Notes: a model not told the origin generated them from the letters alone. Shown: positions 22,221 through 34,562, counted from the first letter of the stretch. The stretch is DNA of 64,000 bases from Lithodes maja (GCA_037953745.1 JBAKBP010000209.1:62501-126500); one strand, 5' to 3'. Translations and numbers: made by a program.

Positions 22221-24068
22221 GTGATACAATGGCAACATAATAAGTTTGAACTACCGATTTGTGAAGCCGCAAAAGACATGCTGGGGGAACTCAGACGTAT
22301 GATCCTAAAGTATGTTCAGGATGCCCCTTTGGCGCACGTGGCAATCAAGATAGCTTCTTTCATTCCTCAGTTGTTCCTTCAAAGAAAAAGACCAAAGGGA
22401 AAACTGAATGAGAACATTAAAGCGCTGAAACAGAGAATGGAGTGGTGGAAAAATGGGGAGTTAGGCAAAATTCTTAGCCAAGTACGAGCAATCCAGCAAA
22501 GACTGAAAACAAAACAACGAAGAAAGAGGAAGCCAGATGATATGGCACGATCAGTGAGAAATAGCATGAGGATTGGTAAAGTGGCACAGGCAGTCAGAAT
22601 GGTCACTGGGGAAGCCTCAAGTGGGGTGCACGAAGTGAATCGACGCATCTTGGACCAGCTGAAGGAGAAACACCCAGAAGCAAAACCAGCAAGTGATGAG
22701 GCCAAACTAGATGGGGAATATGTTCCTCCAGACCCGGTGATATATGAGAATATAACTGGAGACCTCATATGGAGAAAGGCGCTGAAAACACAGGGAGGAG
22801 CAGGTCCATCAGGAGTAGATGCTAAGACTTGGAGGATCTTCCTAAGTCAAAACAAGTTTGGTTCAGCCGCGGGTGACCTTTGTGAAGCAATAGCAATGCT
22901 GGCAAAGAAACTTGCATCATCACCATGCGTGAACATAGAAGCTCTGACAGCATGTCGCCTGATACCTTTAAATAAGAATCCAGGAGTTAGACCAGTAGGC
23001 GTTGGGGAAGTTCTTAGAAGGACTATAGGAAAAGCAATCATGTCTGTATTTGGAAAAGATGTACAAAGAGCAGTGGGCAACTTAGAAGTATGTGCAGGAC
23101 AGCAAGCCGGAGGAGAAGCAGCAATACATGCAATGGGGAAGGTGTATCATGAGGAAGATTGTGAAGCGGTACTGCTAGTGGATGCAACAAATGCCTTTAA
23201 CACCATTAATAGGGAGGCAGCTATTCACAACATCAATATAAAATGCCCGAGCATCGCAAAGTACATAGAAAATACTTATAAGGAGCCAGCTAACCTGTAT
23301 ATAGTTGGAAGCACAAAGAAGGAAGAAATGAAAATTCTCAAATCAAATGAAGGAACAACGCAAGGAGATCCAGTGGCAATGTACGCACTGGCACTATCAA
23401 TTCTGCAGCAGAAAATAAAACAGGAGGTAACCCGAGTGAAACAAGTGGCGTATGTAGATGACCTCACAGGTGCAGGAAAAATAGGGGATCTCATAGAATG
23501 GTGGCGGAGAGTACAATCGGTAGGCGAAGTCATTGGGTACCATCCGAATGCTAGTAAATCTGTACTAATAGTGAAAGAAAACAAGTATGAAGATGCGGTG
23601 CGGACTTTTGATGGGACAGGAGTGAAGATTACAAAGGAGGGTCAACGCCATTTGGGAGCAGTAATAGGCACAGAAGAATGCAAGAGAGACTATGTGCGAA
23701 AAAAGGTAACGGAGTGGGTAAAGGAAGTGAAAATCCTGGCAGACATTGCGAAATCTGAACCACATGCTGCATATACTGCCTTCACATATGGTGTTAAGCA
23801 CAGATGGACCTTTCTTATGAGAACAGTGCCTGGCATTAGACAGATGCTCCAACCGCTTGAAGAAGCAATCAGAGGAACATTCATACCGGCCTTAACAGAG
23901 ATGGAAGGCATCACGCAAGAGCCAAGAGATCTATTAGCGCTTCCGCCAAGGTTCGGAGGTATGGGGATCATAAACCCAGTGGAAGCGGCACTACATGAGT
24001 ACCAAAATTCCCTTAAACTTACTACGTCTCTGACAGAAAAAATACGGGAGCAAAATGAAAATGATTAG
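22221..24068 (+). pseudogene. reverse transcriptase of the restriction-nuclease LINE, copy 1
   Basis: 615 codons of reverse transcriptase. Visible blocks: GGAGPSGVDAKTWR (fingers entrance), NKNPGVRPVGVGEVLRR, LLVDATNAFNTINREA (motif A), EGTTQGDPVAMYALALS (motif B), VAYVDDLTGAG (motif C with the catalytic YVDD), HLGAVIGTE and RFGGMGIINP. It would copy element RNA at the nicked target. All catalytic residues I looked for are intact. The frame ends in TAG at 24066-24068, but the next codons in the same frame continue the protein, so this is probably a nonsense mutation. Copy 2 at 57441-58560 (minus) carries parts of the same sequence. Confidence 0.85.
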
Positions 24069-24660
24069 GTGGACGAAGAGGAACAACGAAATGCAAGACA
24101 GGAAATTACAAAGAGCAGAGAAGAGAGACAGAAACATAGCCTAGAACAAATTAAGACCAGATGTATGGAAGAACTGAAAATGAGAGTTGAGATGGCACAA
24201 GACACAGGGGCTTCAAATTGGCTCACATCATTACCAATAAAGGGGAAAGGCTTCAGCTTAAATAAACAAGAATTCAATGATGCCGTAGCCTTGAGGTATG
24301 GGGGGCCAGTTTCGAACCTGCCGCTGAAATGTGCATGCGGTGAAATAAACAACCCAGACCACTGTATGACCTGTAAGAAAGGAGGATTCATCTGTATCCG
24401 GCATGATGAAGTAAGAGATATCACTGCACAAATGCTGGACGAGGTGTGCCATGATGTCAGAATCGAACCGGAACTTCTGCCTATGGACGGACAGCGCTTG
24501 GCCCACAATACTGCAAATACTTCAAATGAAGCAAGAGTGGACGTAAGTGCTCGAGGTTTTTGGACGAGGGGACAACAGGCTTTTTTCGACGTCAGAATCT
24601 TCAACCCAAGAGCACAAACATATCGTGAGCGAGGACACAAGGCGGCATACTTGAGAAACT
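24069..24660 (+). pseudogene. zinc finger and restriction-like endonuclease domain, copy 1
   Basis: Continues the reverse-transcriptase frame after the TAG at 24066. A charged linker is followed by CACGEINNPDHCMTC (a CxC...HxxxC finger), then IRHDEVRD and ARVDVSARGFW with FFDVRIFNP. This arrangement (R-H-x-E, a D 80 residues on, and a following D-x-R) looks like the PD-(D/E)-x-K endonuclease of R2/R4-type LINEs, which nicks the target DNA. A TAA ends the frame at 24660. The carboxyl tail continues in another frame to about 24990 (LSFSLLRSALLCLRGTRSS), so a frameshift lies between about 24662 and 24766. Confidence 0.78.
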
Positions 24661-25107
24661 AAAGTGAGAAAAAACGCGCTTATGAAGAAAGAATTTTGAA
24701 CAGGGATCAAGGAAGCTTTACTCCTCTGGTCTTCTCATCGTCGGGAGGTATGGGACCTTCTGCAAGTGTCTTCCTTCTATGCCAGATTAGCTGAACAAAT
24801 ATCGGAGAAAAAGCGCCAGCATAGAAGCCAAGTCATAACTTGGATGAGATGCCGGCTCTCTTTCTCTCTTCTCAGGTCTGCACTCCTATGTCTCAGGGGT
24901 ACAAGGTCCTCCCCGCTACAGAGGACAAGAGTGAGAGACTTGGACTTTGAAATGGTCGTGGCGGAGGGACGAATTGGGGAACAACTAGGTTGATTGTAGG
25001 GAGGTACTGGTACAATAAGATAAACTACAATGTAACTAGAATAAGATAGATTGTACACCACTTTGTAACGGTCACCTTAATACAACAAAAAAAAAAAAAA
25101 AAAAAAG

Positions 25108-25199
25108 TGTGGGTGTAGGTGTGGGTGGGTGTGTGTGTGCGTGTGTGCGTGCGAGTGTGTGTTTGTATGTGTTTGGGTGAGAGAGTGAGTCTGTATGTA

Positions 25200-25231
<32 letters not shown>

Positions 25232-25440
25232 ACGGTTTATTGATAATTGCAGCCGTAGGCTGAACATGTACAGAGGAATATTTTGTAGCTTAACTCTAAC
25301 TTATATTATCTTATAATAAGAACCAAAGCATGAGGTTGTATAAGAGCTGTTTGACGAGGTCAATATTATGTACTAGGTTGGCAGATGATTTTCCAGATTG
25401 AGATAATAGATTGCATAGGAGCTATTTGACCAGTAAACAT
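25108..25440 (-). repeat. GT-rich repeat, AAT microsatellite and retroposon 3' tail
   Basis: After the poly(A) of the LINE there is GT-rich low-complexity DNA (25108-25195), then (AAT)n at 25201-25232. On the minus strand the sequence from about 25440 ends in GGCTGCAATTATCAATAAAC and then ATT repeats, so it looks like the 3' end of a retroposon. A 75-bp imperfect duplication lies inside it (about 25336 and 25411). A related tail lies near 19795-19860. Confidence 0.5.
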
Positions 25441-27283
25441 AATGTACAAAGGAGTACAAAGGAGTACAAAGGAAATCAAGCAACAACAGGTCTAGTGACC
25501 CTTCTAGGCTGCTTGTCCTCCAAAACACTGAGGATCAAGTGTCCAAACAGTGGTTTAGAGTGGGTAAGGGAACATTGGAAAGGGAACTACTGCCCTAGAA
25601 CTAATGTCCGTGGCAGGATTAGGAAGTTAGTAGGGGACAGATGGGTTAGTAACTGAGGGGGGTATACAATAAAGTTATTCATTTACAAACGCAGTCAGTC
25701 GCGGGTTTGATGCGAGATATTTGTCTAAGCGGAGTTTAAATGAATCAACTGTGCTGCAGTCTATAACGTCTCGGGGAAGCCCATTCCACAAGTTGACAAC
25801 TCGATTGAAGAAGAAATTCTTAGATTCGTGTGAGTTAAAAGATTTACCAATAATTTTGCAAACCGTTTCCCCGCGTGTAATTAGATTGGTCGATAGTGAA
25901 GTACTTACTACAGTTCATATTGTCGATGCCTTTGATGATTTTGAACACTTGAATTAAGTCGCCTCTTAATCTGCGCTGGGTTAAAGGAAATAGATTTAAT
26001 TCTCTAAGACGCTCTTCGTATGGTTTGTTCTTTAGGCTAGGTATCATTTTGGTAACTCTACGTTGAACTCGTTCTAGCTTGTTTATATCTTTTTGGTAAT
26101 AAGGGCACCAGGATTGAACGCAGTATTCCAGAAGAGGGCGGACTAAGGAATTGTAAAGGGTTAGGATAACATCTTTGGATTTATGCTCAAATGACCTGCC
26201 TATAAAGCCAATTATTTTGTTTGCCTTCTTAACAACTTCTGAACATTGTTGACTCGGTTTTAAGTTACTCGATATTGTTACTCCCAGATCGGTTTCTTTG
26301 TTTACATTCTTAAGCTGAGTGCCATTCATCGAATAGTTTGCTTTCTCATTTAGGTATCCGATATGTAGTACTTTACATTTATCCGCATTGAAACTCATTT
26401 GCCAAATTTGGGCCCAACATGACAATTTATCTAGATTGTGTTGCATATCGTCAACTTGTTCTTTTGAGAGTACGCTATTTGCAATTTTTGTATCGTCAGC
26501 AAATTTCGAGACTGTACAGGTGAGACCCTCATCTATGTCGTTGATGTAAATTAGAAAGAGAATTGGTCCTAGTACCGATCCCTGGGGTACCCCACTACTT
26601 ACATTGGTCCATTTAGATGCCTTACCGTTTATGACTACTCTTTGCTTTCTGTCGCTGAGCCAATTTTCTATCCATTTCAACACACCGTCTTGTATTCCAT
26701 GCGCTTCTAGTTTTAGCAGTAATCGTTTGTGGGGAACTTTGTCAAAGGCCTTTTGAAAATCAAGGTATATAATATCTACAGCTTTACTCTCATCGTAGAG
26801 GTTGAAGATATCGTGGAAGAAGTCTAAGAGGTTTGTTAAACAGGAACGTTTTTTACGAAAGCCGTGTTGAGTATCTTTAAGTAAGTTATTTGCCTCTAAG
26901 TGATTTACGAGTCTGTCTCTTATGACCGTTTCTAGCATTTTACATACAATTGAGGTTAAGCTAATTGGACGATAGTTACTGGGTAGGGATTTGCTGCCTT
27001 TTTTGAATATCGGTGTTACGTTGGCTAGCTTCCACTGATCAGGCATAGTCCCAGACTGCAAGGATTCATTGAATAGCAATGTCAGTGGTTTGGAGAGCTC
27101 ATCCTTAGCTTCCTTTAGAACTCTAGGTGAGATTGTATCAGGTCCAGGCGTTTTATTTACCTTGAGTTTATCTAAACAATTCAATACTTCTCTCTCTGTA
27201 ACGGTGATATTGCTTAGAACATCTGAATTATCAATCTGAATCGGCGATGGTGTAGGGATATCACTGAGGTCTTCGGTTGTAAA
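25440..27283 (-). mobile_element. LINE family 1, copy 2, 5'-truncated
   Basis: Minus-strand copy of the CR1/jockey-type family 1. The 3' end carries three units of the tail repeat (plus strand AGTACAAAGG, about 25440-25471). The 5' end stops at the codons for VFTT, inside the linker between endonuclease and reverse transcriptase, where a hairpin starts (27268-27294). It is far better preserved than copy 1. Confidence 0.9.
25700..27184 (-). pseudogene. LINE family 1 reverse transcriptase, copy 2
   Basis: 446 uninterrupted codons (25844-27184) of reverse transcriptase plus the C-terminal region. Landmarks: SNYRPISLTSIVCKMLE, TQHGFRKKRSCLTNL, IIYLDFQKAFDKVPHKRLL (motif A), GVPQGSVLGPILFLIYIND (motif B), KFADDTKIA (motif C, FADD) and LEYCVQSWCPYYQKDINKL. 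Just before the natural end a small frameshift after GNGLQN moves the last about 45 codons (SKNFFFNRVVNLWNGLP, then CSTVDSF) to another frame near 25730-25850. The endonuclease is missing. Enzymatically important residues are all present. Confidence 0.9.
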
Positions 27284-27320
27284 AACCGAAGACCGTAGGT
27301 ATGTTGACCGTAGGTATGCT
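27268..27320. repeat. hairpin and 15-bp tandem repeat at the truncated LINE 5' end
   Basis: GGTCTTCGGTT (27268-27278) and its exact complement (27284-27294) are separated by GTAAA. Directly after it, GACCGTAGGTATG is present twice at a 15-bp spacing (27291 and 27306). The left arm is genuine LINE sequence and the right arm is not, so the inverted copy was probably made at integration, when the cDNA folded back on itself. Confidence 0.75.
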
Positions 27321-27429
27321 GAACAAAATAATAGTTGCGCATATACAGTATAAGGGCATAAGGGTTTGTTGGAAGCTATTTAGTTGATATACTGACAGCT
27401 TTACTGACTATGTTTACTGTTGTTGTTCC

Positions 27430-28297
27430 CTAAGCTGCCTGGCCGAACAGCCCCGAGTCCCTGAGGAAGGCCATGGCCACGATCGGCCTTTCCCACAGAG
27501 CTCTCATTGAGTGTAGATTGTGTTGTTGGCGTATGTAGTTGTGTGAAATGCAGTCTTCTATGATGTGTTTAATGGTATGGGGTGCTGTGTTACATCCCGG
27601 GCAGGTGTCGACGACGGAGTCATCCAGTCTCTTCTGATAGCTCAGGAGAGCTGGATGGTGTCCGCATCTCAGCCTGGCCAGGTGGACTCTGTCCTCGCGA
27701 GGAAGGGAGGATTCGGAAGGATGGATTTCGGGAGGTCGTGCTTGCAACTGCGTGTTGTCTGTGTGTAAGTGGATGGATCGGCGAGAGATATGAGTATGGA
27801 TGTGCTTCTGGAAGTTGGTTTGGGGTGGGCAGGGAGGGAGAGAGGACAGTAATTGTGTGTGATACGGTGTGCTGGGTGTTGTTTTGATATTTCTTGGTGT
27901 TTGTGAGTGTGTTGCCACGTAGTTTAGTGGGTGGTCCTGGTTCGTGGAGGCTGCTGCCAGGAATTGAGTGCCTCTCATGTCCAGATGGTCTTTGACTTTG
28001 AGGATTTTGGTTTCTTGATGTAGGTGATCTGTGGGTGCAGTAGCTGTGCAGCCTGTAATGATCTTTAGGACTTTGTTTTGAATAGTCTGTAAGGTCTTAT
28101 GTGTTTCAGCTAGGTTAGAAGCCCATGCTGGGCTTGCATATTCCATTACTGATCTTATGTATTGTTTATAAACTGTGGTGGTGGTTTCTTTGTTGTGTCC
28201 AAATGTTGTGTGAGCAAGTGACCCGAGGGCGTTAAGTCTGGGTGTCAGTTTCTTTTTAATGTTTGTGGTGTGCTGTTTGAAGGTCATATGAGTATCA
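27430..28297 (-). pseudogene. LINE family 3, C-terminal part of ORF2
   Basis: 285 open codons. It begins right after the interrupted LGVT-YDTHMTF motif and covers the end of the reverse transcriptase (YIRSVMEYASPAWASN) and the C-terminal extension with RLRCGHHPALLSYQKRL, then CPGCNTAPHTIKHIIEDC. That H/C-rich motif is common at the end of jockey-clade ORF2 proteins, where it is thought to bind nucleic acid. The ATG in this frame (28287) is internal, not a real start. The frame is intact to the stop. Confidence 0.85.
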
Positions 28298-28301
28298 TAT
28301 G

Positions 28302-31300
28302 CCAGTAGTAGTAGGGGTAGGCAGCCCCGCCCAGGGAAGTACTACCGCCAAGGTTTCGGGAGACTCAGGGAATAGCCTGAATTCCATTTTCTCTCCCAGA
28401 CCTTGGTAGCTGGATACATATCTTTCTGCCTCACACATCAGGGGTATCAGGAAAACCCTCTTTATATAACATACACATCCAAAATAATGAATTTTAGCCC
28501 AGCCTCGGAGTCCCCAGGGGGGGGACCATAAATGCCCCCTCACCCGACCGACCATCCCCTGACGACCCCACACAATTACCTGGACCTCGTCCTGTTACTC
28601 TTTCTATTAATTTCTGCAACATTCGCGGACTTTCCTCTAACTTTCACTCTGTTGAGCACCATCTCTCCTCCTACAAACCTGATCTTCTCTTCCTCACCGA
28701 AACCCAGGTGTCTGTAGCAACATCCAGCAACCCCTTCTCTGTATCCTCCTACTTTCTCTATCCTAGTTTCAAAGCCAAAGGCGGATGTTGTGCATATGTG
28801 CACAACAAACTCACTTGCTCTCGTGTTCCCAATTTCAACTCCTCTGAATTCTCAACTTTATGGCTCAAACTTTCCTGTCATTCTCTTACTAAATATTTCT
28901 GTGCTGTCTATCTTTCCCCTAACTCTACCAACTTTCCTAAATTGCAACCCACCCGTATCCCGGATCGCATCGGAGATCGGCCCAACATTCTTGACCTGTT
29001 TCTAACTTCTAACCCTTCTTCTTATACTGTCGATCTTTTCTCTCCTTTGGGCTCCTCCGACCATAAACTTATCTGTCACCTGTCCTATCTCTCCAGTACA
29101 GCCACCCGATCCTCCTAGCCGGCGGCGCTTGTGGCACTTTGGCGCTGCCGACTGGGAGGCTCTTCGGCAGTACTTCTTTGATTTCCCATGGAATGATTTC
29201 TGCTTCCATGGCCGAGGACCCTCGGAGAGTGCTGAACGCATTACCGAGGTAATCCTATCGGGCATGGAAGCATACATTCCATTCTCTTTCTCTCAGGCTA
29301 ATGCTAATTTTTTTTGGTTTACTCACGCCTGTTCTACTGCTGTTCGCAATAAGGAGGAAGCATTCAAACGGTACCGACGCCTTAAAACTCAAGACTCTCA
29401 TTCTTCATATGTTTCTGCCCGGAATCAAGCCAAATCTGTTCTTCGACTTGCCAAACACTCTTTCATCAATAATAAATGCACTGAACTATCCAATTCTAGC
29501 TCTTCCCAAGCTTTCTGGCATCTAGCCAAAAACCTCTCCAACAATTTCTCTTCGTAGTCTTTCCCTCCCCTTTCCCACTCTGATGGCACAACCATCACTT
29601 CTTCCTCTGACAAAGCTAAACTCTTCGCTCAAACTTTTGCTAGAAACTCCACCTTGGATGATTCCGGTGCTATTCCTCCCTCTCCGCCCTCCTCTCTCTT
29701 ACTTATGCCTAATATCCTAATCTCTTCTAAAGATATACTTTCTACCCTCTCTGGGCTTAACACTAATAAGGCGTACGGTCCGGACGGTGTTCCTCCTGTT
29801 GTTCTCAAAAACTGTACTTCCGTGCGGACTCCCTGCCTAGGCAAACTCTTTCGTCTCTGTCTATCCTCTAACGTCTTCCCTTCATGCTGGAAGTTTGCTC
29901 ACATTCAACCTGTCCCAAAGAAGGGTGACCGCTCTCAACCCTCCAACTATCGTCCAATTGCTCTTATCTCTTGTCTTTCTAATGTTTTTGAAACTATTCT
30001 TGCTTCCAAATTTCTTAAGCATTTCTCTTCTCATAATCTGCTCTCAGATCGCCAGTATGGCTTCCTTAAGGGTCGCTCTATTGGTGATCTTCTTTCATAT
30101 CTTACTAACTCTTGGTCATCCTCCTTTCGGGACTTCGGTGAGACTTTTTCTATTGCACTAGACATATCGAAAGCCTTCGATAGAGTCTGGCATAAATCTT
30201 TAATTTCTAAACTACCCTCCTTCGGTTTCTATCCCTCCATCTGTGCCTTTGTCTCTAATTTCCTTTCCGGCCGTTCCATAGCTGCGGTTGTGGACGGCCA
30301 TTGTTCACTTCCTCACCCTATAAACTCCGGTGTTCCTCAGGGCTCTGTCCTATCTCCTATTCTCTTTCTAATTTTTATAAATGATCTCCTTAACTGTACC
30401 TTAATTCCCATCCATTCATACGCAGACGACTCAACCTTTCACTACTCCATTAGTTTTTCAGAACGCCCCAGCCAGCAATCCCTCAACGACAAACGTAATG
30501 AAGCCATAGAACTCTTAAATTCTGATCTAAATACTATTTCCAATTGGGGCAGAGAAAACCTTGTTAACTTTAATGCTTCCAAAACCCAATTTCTCCATCT
30601 ATCTACCCGTCAGGATCTCCCAGCGGACTATCCCTTATTCTTCAACAATACAAAAATCAACCCTTCATCTTCTCTCAATATTCTTGGTGTCTCTTTTTCT
30701 TCTGCTCTCATTTGGAAGGACCATATTACCAGCCTTGCTTAGGCAGCCTCCCAGAAGCTGGGTGTGCTCAACCGCCTTAGGGGGTTCTTTTCCCCTGCAC
30801 AGCTTCTTGCTCTGTACAGGGGCATAGTGCGCCCTTGTATTGAGTATTGTTCACATGTGTGGGGAGGTTCCTCTCTCACCACTCTCCTAGACAAAGTTGA
30901 AAGGAAGGCCTTTCGTATCATTAACTCCCGTCCACTCACCAACTCTCTGCAATCTCTCTCTCTCCGCCGCAATGTTGCATCTCTCTCGCTATTCTATCGC
31001 TACTATAATAATCAGTGTTCCTCAGAGCTATCCCAGTGCTTACCACCTCCTTTATGTAGGGCACGTGGTACCCGTCTTGCAACTCAATCCCACCCCTACT
31101 CTGTGCAACTCTCCAACCCAAGAGTGAAACGTTACTCTCAAACTTTCTTCTACTCAACATCTGAGCTCTGGAACTCTTTCCCAGAATCAGTCTTTCCCTC
31201 TTCCTATGACTTAAATTGCTTCAAACTCCGTGTGTCCAGGCATTTTGGCTCGAACGTCCCTTGATTTAGGCCCTGTCACTCTTTCAACTATGGGGGAGGC

Positions 31301-31360
31301 ACTCGCTATAGGCAGTTATGCCTTTTGCCTCCCTCAATCACATAGAAAAAAAAAAACACA
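28302..31360 (+). mobile_element. LINE family 2, copy B
   Basis: Near full-length plus-strand LINE. A 5' region of about 300 bp without coding is followed by endonuclease, reverse transcriptase, C-terminal region, and an end at CACATAG plus an A-rich tail (31348-31375), the same end as copy A at 16978. The left edge coincides with the TATG duplication of the whole 28302-34558 block. Either family 2 landed at the very 5' end of family 4, or the two entered together. Confidence 0.82.
28600..31264 (+). pseudogene. LINE family 2 ORF2: endonuclease and reverse transcriptase, copy B
   Basis: Endonuclease with FCNIRGLSSN and LLFLTETQVS near 28610-28710 and DLFLTSNPSS, GSSDHKLICH near 29000-29070. 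A frameshift lies near 29118-29129 and a TAG at 29555. Reverse transcriptase then runs 29654-30742: SNYRPIALISCLSNVFE, LSDRQYGFLKGRSIGDLL, LDISKAFDRVWHKSL (motif A), NSGVPQGSVLSPILFLIF (motif B), SYADDSTFH (motif C). A TAG at 30740 is followed in the same frame by the C-terminal part up to 31264. A jockey/CR1-type element of the kind common in crustacean genomes. This copy is dead, with at least two stops and one frameshift. Confidence 0.88.
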
Positions 31361-31439
31361 AAAACAAAAACATCACGACATTGCCCTACATTGCTATCCT
31401 CTATCCATAAAACACTACTCTTCCCACTACATATCATAC

Positions 31440-34400
31440 ATGTAACACCATACACCTTACCCAATAAATATGGCAGTACAATTGTTAAGAGCAAACCTGG
31501 TGGTCCCTCGGATATCCACCCCCGGCAGGGTTGGGTCATTGACACAGGGCCCTCCCGGTCGTCATCATGCGACTGTGTCAAGAGCATTGCAACATCCCAA
31601 AGCTGCTCGTCGGTGCAGCTTTTTCTTTAGCAATATAAGGAGACTTCAATCTAACATCAATTCTGTACACCAATTTCTTCAAGCAGAATCCCCTACTCTC
31701 CTTTTTTTGACAGAGACTCAAGTAACATCCACATCTGACACGTCTAGATTTAATTTTCCAGGTTATCAACTGCTCCAAAATTTCAGACCTAAAGGAGGTG
31801 TATGTTGCTTCGCAAAATCTGAAATTGCCCTGGAGGAGGTTACTAGTTTCAATTGTCCCTATTTTGATTATTCTATATAAAAATTAATTTCTGCTGGTAA
31901 ATTTAAATACATATGTTGCATCTACCGTTCCCCAAATACTCCTCCAGAGCAAAGTCTTTTTGATACTCTGTCCTCACAACTCCGTGTCCTCAACTTAAAT
32001 GCTTCTTCTGAAATCACTGTGTTGGGTGATTTTAATGTCCATAATGTTGAATGGCTCACTCATTCAGCCAGGACTGATGATGCTGGTCTTGAATGTGAGC
32101 TATTTGCAGACTCATTTAATCTCACTCAACTAGTCAACCAACCCACCCGTGTACCAGATAATCCTAATCATAATTCCCACCTACTGGACTTATTTTTAAC
32201 AACCAATTCAGAAAATTATGATGTTACAGTGAGGTCCCCGCTTGGATCTTCTGATCACTGTCTGATACAGGCCACCTGTCTCTCACCTACCACACCTTCC
32301 CACTCTGAACCTGTTTTGGTGACTAAATGGCATTACGATAGGGCAGACTGGGAGGGTCTTCAAAGTTTCTTTATTGATATTCCCTGGACCTCTTTCTTTT
32401 CTAATGATGCACACTCCACCTTGAGCCACATACAAGATTTTGTAAAAATTGGAATGGAAACTTTTATTCCTCATCAAAAGTACAGTAAAAGATCTAATTC
32501 ACCTAAATGGTTTGACCATAATTGTGCTAGAGTAACTGAACAAAAAGCAATAGCCTACAATGCATACACAAGATCAAAAACACATGAAGCCTTTAATTAC
32601 TTTAGAAACATCAGAAATCATGCCAAAACTGTATTAAACCTAACTAAATCAAACTTTCTCCACAAGCAGGCAAATAAACTTCTAAATAATCCAAATGATA
32701 ACAAAATATTTTGGTCTACTCTTAACTCATTTAAATCCAACTTCACTACTGCTTCATCCATTCCACCATTAAAATCTCCGACTGGCAATCTTGTAAGTGA
32801 CCCACGAGGTAAAGCTAACCTTCTTGCGGATATTTTCTCCACCAACTCAACCTTAGATGAAATAAATCAAGATGTCCCTGTACTTAATTTTAATTCGCCT
32901 GAAATTCCCTCACTTAAGATCCACACCAGACATGTCAAAACTATTTGCAGAATCTCTCAGTAGATAAGGCTCCTGGTCCAGATGAAATTCCTCCAATAGT
33001 ACTTAAGAATTGCTCCTTGGTGCTCGCTCCTGTATTGGCAAAATTTGTCCGTCTGTGTACTCATACCTCATGCTTCCCAGTACACTGGAAAGAAGCAAAC
33101 ATCCATCCAGTTCCTAAAAAAGGTGCCTCTTCAGATCCATCAAACTACAGACCAATAGCTATAACTTCCACTCTTGGTAAAGTCTTTGAAATTATATTAA
33201 ATAATCACATACTTAAGCATCTTGAGAATAATAAATTAATCAGTGATAGGCAATATGGTTTTAGATGATGTCGATCAACTGCAGACATGCTTTGCCTTCT
33301 TACGCATCAAATCAACCAAGCTACAGACCAACATGGTGAAACACATACAATAGCACTGGATATATCAAAGGCATTTGATAGAGTCTGGCATCAATCCTTA
33401 TTGTCGAAGATGTCACACTACGGCCTTGCATCATTAGTTCCACTAATTTCTTCTTATCTTCATAACAGAAAAATACGTGTAATGGTAGATGGCCTTTATT
33501 CTCAATTTCACTCAATAAATACTGGTGTTCCCCAGGGATCAGTTTTGGCCCCAATTCTGTTCCTCATTCATATCAATGATCTCATATCTACCACTCATAA
33601 TCCAATACATTCCTACGCAGATGACTCAACACTCCACAGTTCCTTCACATTTACCAATTCTTTCACCCAACCCAATCTTATACATTCAAAAATAAACACT
33701 GCAATTTCTCTGAACCAGGACCTTTCTAGAATTAGTGGATGGGGACAAAAGAATCTAGTTTCCTTTAATGCACAGAAAACCAAGTACATTAAATTTTCTA
33801 ACCGACAGAATCTCACTGACTCCCATATATTTTTTAATGATGTAAATATTCCCACTTCCCCTAGTATTGACATTCTCGGTGTAACATTAACTACTAACTT
33901 GAGCTGGACACATTATGTTAGAAGCATTGCTAAGAATGCCTCTAAAAAACTGGGACTCCTGTACAGAATTTGAGAATTCTTCACTGACGAGCAGTTGGCC
34001 GTGATATATAAAAGTCATGTGCGTTCTCAGATGGATTACTGTTCACCTCTGTGGGGTGGAAGTGGAGTGGTTGCATTGAGGCAGTTGGACAAAATTCAAA
34101 ATAAAGCTATTAGATTAATCAATAACCCTGCAATCACACAGGACCTTCCTACATTATCCATACGAAGAAACGTTGCATCCCTTACATCATTCTACAGATA
34201 TTTTCACAGCAATTGTTCCGAGGAACTTGCTTCAATTGTGCCGCCTCTCCACATCTTTCCCCGTAGAACTAGGGCAGCTGAGAGCGCCCATGAATTTACA
34301 CTTTCTCCTCCACAATGCAGAACTTCTGCTTATCAGAATTCATTTAACCCCAGAGCTACTACTCTTTGGAATTCACTTCCCTCGAATTGCTTTCCACAAA

Positions 34401-34516
34401 CTTACAATCTACAAATGTCTAAATCCAGTTGTTACAAACATTTTATGAATGGAGGATGCCTTTAGGCACATGGACCTTTTTGTTTTATCTGTGTTTTTCC
34501 TTCCTCCGTTCATTGT

Positions 34517-34558
<42 letters not shown>
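31440..34558 (+). mobile_element. LINE family 4, nearly intact, long poly(A)
   Basis: Plus-strand LINE related to but distinct from family 2. It ends in 36 A at 34523-34558, followed by the TATG target duplication. The 5' boundary is uncertain (somewhere in 31360-31500). The long pure poly(A) and few mutations suggest a young insertion. Confidence 0.85.
31600..34465 (+). pseudogene. LINE family 4 ORF2: endonuclease and reverse transcriptase
   Basis: Endonuclease motifs: SNIRRLQSNINSVHQFL, LLFLTETQVTST, VLGDFNVHNVEWL, GSSDHCLIQAT. Reverse transcriptase motifs: KAPGPDEIPPIVLKN, SNYRPIAITSTLGKVFE, SDRQYGFR, LDISKAFDRVWHQSLL, NTGVPQGSVLAPILFL, SYADDSTLH, then YCSPLWGGSG and TTLWNSLPSNCFPQTY at the C-terminus. 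Defects are few: TAA at 31878, one frameshift near 32940, TGA at 33266 and TGA at 33971. The last two lie where CGA would fit, so C-to-T changes may explain them. All active-site residues are present. Confidence 0.88.
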
Positions 34559-34561
<3 letters not shown>

Positions 34562-34562
34562 G

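Larger units (their letters stand above)
21660..25107 (+). mobile_element. LINE with restriction-like endonuclease, copy 1
   Basis: A nearly full-length non-LTR element with an N-terminal region, reverse transcriptase, C-terminal zinc finger and restriction-like nuclease, then a 3' region ending in about 22 A at 25086-25107. The 5' boundary is only approximate. Three in-frame or near-in-frame stops break what was one long frame. The layout (reverse transcriptase first, then a zinc finger of the CxC...HxxxC type and a PD-D/E-x-K nuclease) resembles R2/R4/NeSL-type LINEs, but I cannot assign a clade. Copy 2 occupies the minus strand between 58590 and 45670. Confidence 0.82.
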
